A stretch of DNA of 64,000 bases. It comes from Dyadobacter endophyticus (GTDB lineage: Bacteria; Bacteroidota; Bacteroidia; Cytophagales; Spirosomataceae). The position numbers and the translations under genes are program-made. The stretch lies in the NCBI RefSeq assembly GCF_014641595.1, contig NZ_BMIA01000002.1, forward strand, positions 1,364,001 to 1,428,000, in the 5' to 3' direction. A model generated the notes under the pieces. It made no database searches, was not told the DNA's origin, and worked only from the letters and a program-made list of their open reading frames with translations. This document shows, in pieces, positions 53,751 through 61,531 of this stretch (positions are counted from its first letter, which is position 1; each line of letters starts with the position of its first letter).

Positions 53751-55229
53751 TTATGCCAATTTCCAGTCGCCGCGGTATTTGCGTTGCACGAACTGGTTTG
53801 CTTCGTCGAAGTTGGTAATCTTCATGTTCTTGCCATCCCACAACAGTTTTTTGCGGCCCGGGTAGTCGAAACCCTTGCCATCGGCCTTCGCGGCGCGGAG
53901 GTTGTAGCTGCGGATACCGAGGTTACCCATGATCACAGTCTCCGTCAACGGACCAGCGTAATCGAATGATGAAGTCAGCGCTTTGTGCTCCTTGCTGTTG
54001 AAACCAGCCTTGCAAGCGTCGCTCCACGATACGTGGTGACCAAATTCCGGCATCGTCGTGTATTTGTTACCGAAGTCGCCTTGTTTGTATTCCAGCTTGG
54101 TGCCGTCTTTGAGGTATACTTTTGGTGCAATACCATAAGTTCCGCAAGTCATTACACCTTTTTCACCAATCAAAAGCACACCATTGCTGCTATCCGGCTC
54201 TCCCAGCGGATCGTTCGCGGGGATCAAATCCGGGTGGAACGGACGGAGACCACCGTCGTGCCAGGTCAGCGTCACTTCCGACTTGTTCACTTTGTTCGCA
54301 GGGAATTTCAATTGAACGCGGGACGATGGCGGGCAGCCTTCCGGAATGTATTCTGCATTCCAGTCCTTAATGAACACCTGGCCAACGCTACATTCGAGTT
54401 CCGTTGGATAACCAAGGCCGAGCGTACGGAACGCCGGGTCGATCAGGTGGCAACCCATGTCGCCCAGTGCGCCGGTACCAAAATTCCACCAGCCTCTCCA
54501 TTTGAACGGGTGCCATGCGGGGTTATAATCCACCCAGTCGGCACAACCTACCCACAATTCCCAATCGATATCCGCAGGCACTTCATGTTTGCCGGTCGGA
54601 ACGGGAATGCCTTGCGGCCATACCGGGCGATTGGTCCAAACATGCGCTTCGTGGACGTTACCGATGAGGCCTTTGTTAAACCATTCCTTCATCTGGTTCT
54701 GCGCAGGGTTGGAAGCGCCCTGGTTACCCATTTGGGTTACCACTTTATATTTGCGCGCAGCTTCGGTGAGCATGCGTGCTTCGTAAATATCGTGTGTAAG
54801 GGGTTTTTGTACGTACACGTGCTTGCCACGCTGCATGGCTGCCATCGCGATGATCGCGTGCATGTGGTCGGCAGTCGACACCGTTACGGCATCGATGCTC
54901 TTGTCCATTTCGTCGAACATCTTGCGGAAGTCCTTGTACTTCTTCGCATCAGGGTGCAGCTCGAAATTCTTTTTCACTTGTGGCTGTCCCCAGTCCACGT
55001 CGCACAGTGCCACCAGATTTTCGGCGCCTTTGTTCCATGCATTGTTGGTGTCAGAAAACCCTTTTCCGCCCACGCCTACACCGGCGATGTTGAGCTTGTC
55101 GCTCGGCGCTTTATATCCTTTTCCCAGCACGTGCCGGGGAACAATGAAAAAACTTCCAATGGCCGCTGCGGAGGTCTTCTGTAGAAAGTCCCGGCGGTTA
55201 ACGTCTTTCGGTTTGTTTTCTGTACTCAT
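53751..55229 (-). CDS. Tat-exported Gfo/Idh/MocA-family oxidoreductase
   Basis: The 492-residue protein starts with a twin-arginine signal (NRRDFLQK, R12-R13, then TSAAAIGSFFIVP). The NAD(P)-binding domain follows with AGVGVGGKG (about 51-59) and VYVQKPL (catalytic-lysine region about 140). The C-terminal alpha/beta domain carries many glycines and tryptophans common to glycoside-degrading members of this family. Periplasmic Gfo/Idh enzymes act on sugars or polyols, sometimes by redox-neutral glycosidase chemistry. Its position between panC and panD appears to be an insertion into a vitamin locus; no functional link is evident. Confidence 0.86.
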   Translation of the reverse strand: MSTENKPKDVNRRDFLQKTSAAAIGSFFIVPRHVLGKGYKAPSDKLNIAGVGVGGKGFSDTNNAWNKGAENLVALCDVDWGQPQVKKNFELHPDAKKYKDFRKMFDEMDKSIDAVTVSTADHMHAIIAMAAMQRGKHVYVQKPLTHDIYEARMLTEAARKYKVVTQMGNQGASNPAQNQMKEWFNKGLIGNVHEAHVWTNRPVWPQGIPVPTGKHEVPADIDWELWVGCADWVDYNPAWHPFKWRGWWNFGTGALGDMGCHLIDPAFRTLGLGYPTELECSVGQVFIKDWNAEYIPEGCPPSSRVQLKFPANKVNKSEVTLTWHDGGLRPFHPDLIPANDPLGEPDSSNGVLLIGEKGVMTCGTYGIAPKVYLKDGTKLEYKQGDFGNKYTTMPEFGHHVSWSDACKAGFNSKEHKALTSSFDYAGPLTETVIMGNLGIRSYNLRAAKADGKGFDYPGRKKLLWDGKNMKITNFDEANQFVQRKYRGDWKLA

Positions 55230-55396
55230 CGGTTTTGGTAATGAAAATATAAAGTAGATTAATATAGATTAAAGGAATAAGTTTTTACTGAGGATCAAAT
55301 ACTATTAAATCCCGCTTAAATATAATAATGTTCTCACGAAACCCATGAACAGCGGCATTTCAATTGTCGCGGAACTGTGCCACCGGCGAGTATGTT

Positions 55397-55427
55397 TTGA
55401 TGGCTGGGTATTATTCCTGTAACTTTG
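55397..55427 (+). promoter_or_regulatory. Promoter of the panD operon
   Basis: TTG (55397-55399) and TAACTTTG (55420-55427) are 20 bases apart. GGGTAATGCA occurs twice downstream (55431-55440 and 55463-55472), the second copy containing the panD start codon. Confidence 0.62.
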
Positions 55428-55467
55428 CAAGGGTAATGCATTTCAATTAGACCAATACCACCGGGTA

Positions 55468-55818
55468 ATGCAAATCACAGTAATGAAATCGAAGATTCAC
55501 CGGGTTAAGGTGACTCAGGCAGAATTGAACTACGTTGGCAGCATCACGATCGACGAGGATCTGATCGACGCCGCGGGATTGATAGAGAATGAACAGGTTC
55601 ACATTGTGAACAATAACAATGGCGAACGTTTTGTCACATATGTTATTAAAGGCGAACGTGGTACGGGTATGATATGCCTCAATGGTGCCGCCGCCCGCAG
55701 GGTGCAGATCGGCGACATTATCATTATTATTGCGTACGGCAGCATGAGCCAGGAAGAAGCGAAAACCTTCAAACCGATGGTGGTTTTCCCGGATCATAAC
55801 AACCATCTGGTAAGCTGA
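55468..55818 (+). CDS. panD: Aspartate 1-decarboxylase proenzyme
   Basis: The 116-residue pyruvoyl enzyme makes beta-alanine for pantothenate. The self-cleavage site G24-S25 lies in NYVGSITID; serine 25 becomes the pyruvoyl group. VNNNNGERFVTYVIKG and GAAARRVQIGDIIII complete the fold. Length is standard. The next gene starts 44 bases later on the same strand with no terminator, so panD heads a four-gene operon. The start ATG is embedded in a GGGTAATGCA repeat. Confidence 0.95.
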   Translation: MQITVMKSKIHRVKVTQAELNYVGSITIDEDLIDAAGLIENEQVHIVNNNNGERFVTYVIKGERGTGMICLNGAAARRVQIGDIIIIIAYGSMSQEEAKTFKPMVVFPDHNNHLVS

Positions 55819-55861
55819 TCTTCCGGTTTTCACCTCCACTATATATCCATATTAGCATAGC

Positions 55862-56899
55862 ATGAAAAACATACTGCGTTACACCATATCGCTTGTCCTG
55901 GCAGGCGGTCTGCTCTGGTTTGTGTTTAAAGATATCAACCTGAGCGAAATGCTCGACCGTTTTGCCAAATCCGACTGGCGGTGGATCGCCGTATCATGCT
56001 TTTGCCTCCTGCTCGCGCACATTACGCGTGCGTGGCGCTGGGGAATGCTCATCGAGCCGCTGGACCATAAGCCGGGTATTGTAAACAGCTCGGTGTCGGT
56101 CCTTACCGGTTACTTTGCCAACTACATCGTCCCCCGAATGGGCGAAGTAACGCGTTGCGGGACATTGTATCGCCTCGAACGCATTCCGGTGAGTTTGAGC
56201 TTCGGTACCGTTGTCGCCGAGCGAATTTTTGACGTCATTATATTGGTTTTGATGATTGGATTGAATTTCATCCTCGAATTCGAGCGCCTTAGTACCTTCT
56301 TCACTGATTTTTTCCAGAGCAAAATAGGCGGAAGCCAGGGCGGCGGTTCGGGTAGCGGCATGTTGCTCAGCATTCTGATCGTCGGCTTACTTGCTATCGG
56401 AGTTGTGGCTACGGTTATTTTCAGGAATGCAGCATTACGTAACAAATTGCAGCAGAATGCGATTATCTCCAAGATCGTCAACTTCGCCCAAGGCATGCTC
56501 GAAGGACTTTTGAGCGTACGTAAGCTGCGCAATCCCGGCCTTTTCATTTTCAGCACAATCCTGATCTGGGTACTTTACTACCTGGTTTCATACGTACTTT
56601 TCTTCTGTATCCCCGAAACGTCGGACCTCGGTCCATTGGCCGGTCTGACGTTGCTCGTAGTCGGTGCGATTGGTATGACAGCGCCAACGCAAGGCGGGAT
56701 CGGTGCTTACCACCTCCTTGTCGGTAACGTGATGGTGCTTTACGGACTTTCGCAGAACGACGGCATCACATTGGCGACATTCATCCACGGCGCTCAAATG
56801 CTGTTCATGCTCGTGATCGGCGCATTGGCGTTCCTGTATGTACTGATTGTGAACAAAAACAAGGTCGAAGAGCCGGAGCAAGTATCTGCGGCAAACTAA
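55862..56899 (+). CDS. UPF0104/flippase-like integral membrane protein
   Basis: The 345-residue protein has about eight hydrophobic helices and matches the lysylphosphatidylglycerol synthetase TM-domain family (LPG_synthase_TM). Landmarks are HITRAWRWGMLIEPL, YFANYIVPRMGEVTRCGTLYRLE and the GGIGAYHLLVGN segment. Members without the soluble aminoacyl domain are thought to move lipids or lipid-linked sugars between leaflets. It is second in the panD operon and precedes a heptose adenylyltransferase gene, which hints at an envelope role. The substrate is unknown. Confidence 0.83.
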   Translation: MKNILRYTISLVLAGGLLWFVFKDINLSEMLDRFAKSDWRWIAVSCFCLLLAHITRAWRWGMLIEPLDHKPGIVNSSVSVLTGYFANYIVPRMGEVTRCGTLYRLERIPVSLSFGTVVAERIFDVIILVLMIGLNFILEFERLSTFFTDFFQSKIGGSQGGGSGSGMLLSILIVGLLAIGVVATVIFRNAALRNKLQQNAIISKIVNFAQGMLEGLLSVRKLRNPGLFIFSTILIWVLYYLVSYVLFFCIPETSDLGPLAGLTLLVVGAIGMTAPTQGGIGAYHLLVGNVMVLYGLSQNDGITLATFIHGAQMLFMLVIGALAFLYVLIVNKNKVEEPEQVSAAN

Positions 56900-56979
56900 T
56901 TGTAACTTTAATAGTCCTGAAAAATGGAAATGGAGTATGTTACGTTATTCCATTTCTTAAATCCATATTGTCTTTTACG

Positions 56980-57468
56980 ATGAATTTGACAGAAAGCAAA
57001 ATCCTGAGACTAGAAGAAGCGATCTCGACCGTTGAAGCATGGCAACGCGCCGGACAAAAAGTTGTTTTCACCAACGGATGTTTCGATATTGTGCATCTCG
57101 GGCACATCGATTACCTTGAAAAAGCCCGTGCATTGGGCGACAGAATGGTGCTCGGCCTGAATACCGACGCCTCGGTAAGCCGCCTCAAAGGCCCGCTCCG
57201 CCCGGTGGTGAATGAATACGCAAGGGCACGGTTAATGGCAGCGCTCTCGTTCATCGATGCTGTCATTTTGTTCGACGAACCGACTCCTAGTCAGTTGATC
57301 GAGGCCGTAAAACCTGACATTTTGGTAAAAGGCGACGATTATACGGTCGAGAACATTGCTGGCGCGGATTTTGTTTTGGGTAGAGGAGGTGAGGTAAAAA
57401 CGATCGCCTTGGTACAAGGCTACTCGACTACCGCACTGATCGAGAAAATAAAACAAGGATATAAATAA
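56980..57468 (+). CDS. rfaE2: D-glycero-beta-D-manno-heptose 1-phosphate adenylyltransferase
   Basis: The 162-residue nucleotidyltransferase has TNGCFDIVHLGH (31-42, HxGH motif), GLNTDASVSRLKG and the C-terminal GYSTTALIEKI (ISTSTVI-like) motif. It forms ADP-heptose from heptose-1-phosphate for the LPS inner core, equal to the C-terminal half of E. coli HldE. The kinase half is not nearby. ATG 56980 is preferred over the upstream in-frame TTG 56968. It is third in the panD operon and 8 bases before the next gene. Confidence 0.92.
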   Translation: MNLTESKILRLEEAISTVEAWQRAGQKVVFTNGCFDIVHLGHIDYLEKARALGDRMVLGLNTDASVSRLKGPLRPVVNEYARARLMAALSFIDAVILFDEPTPSQLIEAVKPDILVKGDDYTVENIAGADFVLGRGGEVKTIALVQGYSTTALIEKIKQGYK

Positions 57469-57476
57469 CGATAACT

Positions 57477-58151
57477 ATGGGACTTTTGATTGCTTTGATC
57501 GTAATGGGCGTCAGCTTTTACGTGCAATGGCGTTTGAAGAGTAAGTTTGAAGAATATTCACAAGTGGGGTTGAGTAACGGAATGAGCGGTAAGGAAATCG
57601 CTGAAACCATGCTCCGGGAAAGCGGCATTTACGACGTAAGAGTGGTGTCCGTGGAAGGACGCCTGACCGACCACTACAATCCGCAGGATAAGACGGTCAA
57701 CCTCAGTCCCGATGTATATTACGGACGTAGCGTAGCGGCCGCGGCTGTGGCGTCCCACGAATGCGGGCACGCGGTGCAACATGCTACCGCATACAGCTGG
57801 CTGCAATTCCGCTCGCAAATGGTGCCATTCCTGAGCGTTGCCTCGCAATACATGCAGTGGATCATATTGATTGGTGTATTGCTGATCAATACTTCGATTA
57901 TTCCGTTGACGATTGGTGTGGCATTGTTCGCGGTAACTACATTGTTCAGCTTTATCACATTGCCGGTTGAATACGATGCGAGTAACCGTGCATTGGCGTG
58001 GATCCAGAAAAACCGTATTGTGAACGAACGTGAGTATGTTATGTCTGCCGATGCATTGAAATGGGCAGCCCGTACTTACCTCGTAGCGGCGATTGGTTCT
58101 TTGGCTACGTTGCTCTACTACGTGAGCTTGCTGATGGGCCGTCGCGATTAA
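57477..58151 (+). CDS. YugP-family zinc metallopeptidase, membrane-bound
   Basis: The 224-residue protein has an N-terminal membrane helix (GLLIALIVMGVSFYV), the zinc motif H94-ECG-H98 in ASHECGHAVQHA and two more hydrophobic segments after residue 115. This is the Zn_peptidase_2 (YugP) layout. Substrates are not established for the family. It is the last gene of the panD operon, 8 bases after rfaE2. A cluster of palindromic repeats follows and may end the transcript. Confidence 0.88.
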   Translation: MGLLIALIVMGVSFYVQWRLKSKFEEYSQVGLSNGMSGKEIAETMLRESGIYDVRVVSVEGRLTDHYNPQDKTVNLSPDVYYGRSVAAAAVASHECGHAVQHATAYSWLQFRSQMVPFLSVASQYMQWIILIGVLLINTSIIPLTIGVALFAVTTLFSFITLPVEYDASNRALAWIQKNRIVNEREYVMSADALKWAARTYLVAAIGSLATLLYYVSLLMGRRD

Positions 58152-58175
58152 GACTAAAAACATTGTAAGGTGATA

Positions 58176-58330
58176 CTGTCACCCTGAGCGAAATCCGTCT
58201 GTCATCCTGAGCGAAGTCGAAGGATAATTGCGATGGTGCCTTGGCCTTTCGACTCCGCTCAGGGAGACAGTGTCATTGCTTCGCTCAAGGTGACAGTGAT
58301 ATTGCTTCGACTTCGCCCAGGGTGAAGTCG
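58176..58330. repeat. Palindromic intergenic repeat cluster, copy C
   Basis: At least five half-units related to CTGTCACCCTGAGCG / GTCGAAGG lie in both orientations (58176-58190, 58199-58223, 58245-58270, 58278-58296, 58304-58325), giving several possible hairpins. It separates the convergent Zn-peptidase and VCBS genes and is the most complex of the three repeat loci. Confidence 0.83.
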
Positions 58331-58356
58331 TTTTTGCATGAACTGTAAATCCAGCC

Positions 58357-59526
58357 CTATTTCTTCCGCTGGTTCCAATACACCACCAGATTATGCGTCG
58401 CCCTGCCTGAGGCGATAATGTCCAAATCTCCATCGCCGTCCAGATCCGCTGGTAGCAGGTCTTCACAGGCGATCTTGATCTTTTCATCCAAAGTATATTC
58501 CGACCACTTCTTGCCATCGGGATCAGCTCCCACATAGATCCGAACACCGGTTTCGCCGGTCACATTCGGGTTGCGCCAGCCCATTACCACCTGGTCGCGG
58601 CCCTGGCCGAAGAAATCCGCGCAGGCCAGCGCGTGGCCTTCCTTAATGCGGTCGGTGAGTACTGTGCGGCCGTCCTTGGTATAAACCACCAGCTCATTGC
58701 CGTGCATAGGCTCGATCGTAGCGGTGAATAACTGCCTTTTGCCCAGACTCCCAGTTCTGATCTCCCCTACCCCGCGCTCCGGCACCATCCAGTTCCCCGA
58801 GGGCGCCCAACCGTCGGCCCCGTCGAGAAATACCTGCACGCCTTCCTTACTGGCAATGGACAGCCCAGCCATTCTGCCGGGAATTTCCATCGGCTGAAAG
58901 TTGTGGGTCATGTGCATGTTGGTTTCAATCAAATTGTAGGGCCAAATACCTTTTTTGTTTTCAGGAACATCGAAAACGATCAGCTTTACTCCGGCACCGT
59001 TTCCACCGGTATTTCCTTCGCCATGCAATGGTAAAACGGCCAGCTGATATTCACCGTCCGCTTTTCTGACCCAGTGCATTCTGTGAATAGTCACTTCATG
59101 ATGCAGGCGCACCGGCTCCCAGGGTTTGGTGCGGTCGTCGGAGGCAACCATATAGAATACCGCTCCCGACGTTTTCAAATCCTTCGTTTCGGAAGGATTC
59201 CAGCCTGCACCTACGGCCACTTCCACCTTCCCGTCGCCATCGATGTCGCGGGCGGCGATGCATACGTTATCCTGCTCGGTGAGATCCTTCGCCATCACGT
59301 AGCGCGTCCAGGCACCGTCTTTTTTCCCGGGATTTTTATACCATACGATTTCCTTCTTGTCGGCCAGGAGAATATCCAGCTTCCCGTCGCCATCCACGTC
59401 GCCGGAAGCCACGCCGTAGCCGATGCTTACCTTGTCATCAATCGTCTCGCCGTTGAAAGTGGCTGTTTGTGCAAATGCGCTTCCAGTTATTGAAAATGCT
59501 ATCGAGAACAATAATCGTTTATTCAT
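58357..59526 (-). CDS. Secreted VCBS/FG-GAP repeat protein
   Basis: The 389-residue protein has a signal peptide ending near SAFAQ. It contains several Asp-rich calcium-binding loops of the FG-GAP/VCBS type (DVDGDGKLDI, DIDGDGKVEV, DLDGDGDLDI), indicating a seven-bladed integrin-like propeller. Such proteins are extracellular or surface binding proteins, sometimes enzymes of polysaccharide use. There is no anchor or sorting domain at the C-terminus. It appears monocistronic; its substrate is unknown. Confidence 0.8.
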   Translation of the reverse strand: MNKRLLFSIAFSITGSAFAQTATFNGETIDDKVSIGYGVASGDVDGDGKLDILLADKKEIVWYKNPGKKDGAWTRYVMAKDLTEQDNVCIAARDIDGDGKVEVAVGAGWNPSETKDLKTSGAVFYMVASDDRTKPWEPVRLHHEVTIHRMHWVRKADGEYQLAVLPLHGEGNTGGNGAGVKLIVFDVPENKKGIWPYNLIETNMHMTHNFQPMEIPGRMAGLSIASKEGVQVFLDGADGWAPSGNWMVPERGVGEIRTGSLGKRQLFTATIEPMHGNELVVYTKDGRTVLTDRIKEGHALACADFFGQGRDQVVMGWRNPNVTGETGVRIYVGADPDGKKWSEYTLDEKIKIACEDLLPADLDGDGDLDIIASGRATHNLVVYWNQRKK

Positions 59527-59625
59527 ATTCCTGAAAAGCGGCCACTGCCGATGGGTAAAAGTTTTGACCTATTTTTTAACAATATACTTCAAAATGAACT
59601 CCACAGACATTGAAAAAACAGTTTT

Positions 59626-59658
59626 TTGTGTCGCTTTGACCTGCATTACCTACTTTTG
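59626..59658 (+). promoter_or_regulatory. Promoter of gcvT
   Basis: TTG (59626-59628) and TACTTTTG (59651-59658) are 22 bases apart; the start codon is 28 bases after the -7 box. Confidence 0.5.
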
Positions 59659-59686
59659 TGAATTATTGTAAAACCAAATATCCTTC

Positions 59687-60769
59687 ATGAAAACAGTCCC
59701 TTTACATCAGCTCCACATGCGTTTGGGCGCAAAAATGGTCCCGTTTGCAGGTTTTGAAATGCCTGTACGCTACTCTTCGGATCTGGATGAACATCACACC
59801 GTAAGAAATGCCGTGGGTGTTTTTGATGTATCGCACATGGGCGAATTCAGTATAAAGGGGCCTGGTGCGCTGGCATTGGTGCAGAAAGTAACCTCCAATG
59901 ATGCTACTGCGTTGTATGATGGAAAAGTGCAATATGGTTATCTCCCCAACGCCACGGGCGGTGTCGTCGACGACCTGCTTGTTTACCGCATTGCCGAGGA
60001 TGATTATTTCCTGGTAGTAAATGCATCCAATATAGAAAAGGACTGGAACTGGATCCAGAGCCACAATGCCGAAGGTGTAGCGATGGAAAACCTCTCCGAT
60101 TCGCTTTGCCTGCTGGCCGTTCAAGGGCCGAATGCGACTGCCGCATTGCAAAAACTGACCGACGTGGACCTCGCCTCAATGGAATACTATACCTTCAAAA
60201 TCGGGGAGATGGCGGGTATTAAAGACATTATTATTTCCGCAACGGGCTATACCGGCGCGGGAGGTTTTGAGATATATGTAAAAAATGAGGATGCCGAAAA
60301 AATGTGGAATGCCATTTTCGAAGCAGGCGCTGAGTTGGGTATCAAACCAGTGGGATTGGGCGCGCGCGATACCTTGCGACTTGAAAAAGCATTCTGCCTT
60401 TACGGAAACGATATCGACGATGACACTTCGCCACTGGAAGCCGGCCTTGGCTGGGTGACCAAATTCACAAAGGATTTCATCAATTCCGAAGCCTTGAAAG
60501 CACAAAAAGATGCGGGTTTGAAAAGAAAACTGATCGGCTTCGAGATGATCGACCGCGGCATTCCGCGCGGACATTACGAGCTGTGCGATGCGGAAGGTAA
60601 CAAATTGGGCGAAGTGACCTCGGGAACACAATCGCCTACGCTGCAAAAAGGGATCGGGTTAGGCTATGTGCCCTCGGAGTTCAGCAAAGCCGGCACCGAA
60701 ATTTTCGTAAAAGTGCGCGACAGGCTGTTGAAAGCACAGATAGTAAAAACACCTTTTGTAAAAAACTAA
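59687..60769 (+). CDS. gcvT: Aminomethyltransferase, glycine cleavage T protein
   Basis: The 360-residue enzyme takes the aminomethyl group from lipoylated H protein and passes a one-carbon unit to tetrahydrofolate. It has the RYSSDLDEHHTVRN region, VFDVSHMGEF (44-53), the folate-site residues around DDLLVYR (about 97) and the C-terminal GCV_T_C domain with RGIPRGHYE. Length is typical. No gcvH or gcvP is in the window, so the system genes are dispersed, as is common in this phylum. It is 30 bases upstream of comB. Confidence 0.94.
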   Translation: MKTVPLHQLHMRLGAKMVPFAGFEMPVRYSSDLDEHHTVRNAVGVFDVSHMGEFSIKGPGALALVQKVTSNDATALYDGKVQYGYLPNATGGVVDDLLVYRIAEDDYFLVVNASNIEKDWNWIQSHNAEGVAMENLSDSLCLLAVQGPNATAALQKLTDVDLASMEYYTFKIGEMAGIKDIIISATGYTGAGGFEIYVKNEDAEKMWNAIFEAGAELGIKPVGLGARDTLRLEKAFCLYGNDIDDDTSPLEAGLGWVTKFTKDFINSEALKAQKDAGLKRKLIGFEMIDRGIPRGHYELCDAEGNKLGEVTSGTQSPTLQKGIGLGYVPSEFSKAGTEIFVKVRDRLLKAQIVKTPFVKN

Positions 60770-60799
60770 TCCCTCCTATTCAGTCCGATTGCATTTTAT

Positions 60800-61510
60800 A
60801 TGAAACAACTTGACGTTTGTCTTACTCCCGATTTACTTCATCTGCACAAGCTCGATAATTCAATAGTGGTAGTGGCCGATATTTTCAGGGCTACTTCCTG
60901 CATGGTAACCGGCCTCGCTTACGGCGTGAAAAGCATTACGCCGGTCGCCAGTGTCGAAGAATGTAAGTTTTTGCAAGACAAAGGGTTTATAGCCGCGGCC
61001 GAGCGGGATGCACGGAAAGTGGAAGGTTTCGACCTGGACAACTCGCCGTTCAGCTACATGCACGAAAGCCTGATCGGCGCACAGATAGCCATGACGACCA
61101 CCAACGGGACGTTGTCTATTTCAAAAGCGAAATCATCGGCAGTGAAAGTGATGATCGGCTCGTTCCTTAACCTAGGCGCGTTAGCCAATCACCTGAAAAC
61201 GGAACCTTACGACGTATTGGTGCTTTGTGCCGGCTGGAAAGGCCGTCCTAACCTCGAAGACACCTTGTTTGCGGGAGCGCTGGCAGAAGCATTGAAGGAC
61301 CAATTTATGCTACTCGAAGACGGAACCCTGATGGCGCAGCGTTTATACCAGCAAAGCAAGGATAACCTGCTAGCCAGCGTTTCAAATTCCTCGCACGTGC
61401 GGCGCTTGCAACGCCTGGGCATTCAGAAAGATATTTCCTATTGCTTGCAAACCGACCTCTATGATATCGTACCAGTGCTCCGAGGAGGAACACTGGTAGC
61501 TATGAACTAA
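60800..61510 (+). CDS. comB: 2-phosphosulfolactate phosphatase family protein
   Basis: The 236-residue protein matches the ComB family (PF04029): VVADIFRATSCMVTGL near the N-terminus, the AERDARKVEGFDLDNSP segment, TTTNGT and LCAGWKGRPNLEDTLFAGAL. The characterised archaeal enzyme hydrolyses 2-phosphosulfolactate to sulfolactate in coenzyme M synthesis. Bacteroidota do not make coenzyme M, so here sulfolactate could feed sulfonate or sulfonolipid chemistry, or the substrate may differ. It follows gcvT by 30 bases on the same strand. The family call is firm, the physiology inferred. Confidence 0.85.
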   Translation: MKQLDVCLTPDLLHLHKLDNSIVVVADIFRATSCMVTGLAYGVKSITPVASVEECKFLQDKGFIAAAERDARKVEGFDLDNSPFSYMHESLIGAQIAMTTTNGTLSISKAKSSAVKVMIGSFLNLGALANHLKTEPYDVLVLCAGWKGRPNLEDTLFAGALAEALKDQFMLLEDGTLMAQRLYQQSKDNLLASVSNSSHVRRLQRLGIQKDISYCLQTDLYDIVPVLRGGTLVAMN

Positions 61511-61531
61511 TATTTACTCAATCGAAACTGC

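Noticed and set aside
53985..55184. A 399-residue open frame opposite the Gfo/Idh gene
   Set aside because: It is fully antisense to a gene with clear motifs and its translation shows no domain or signal.
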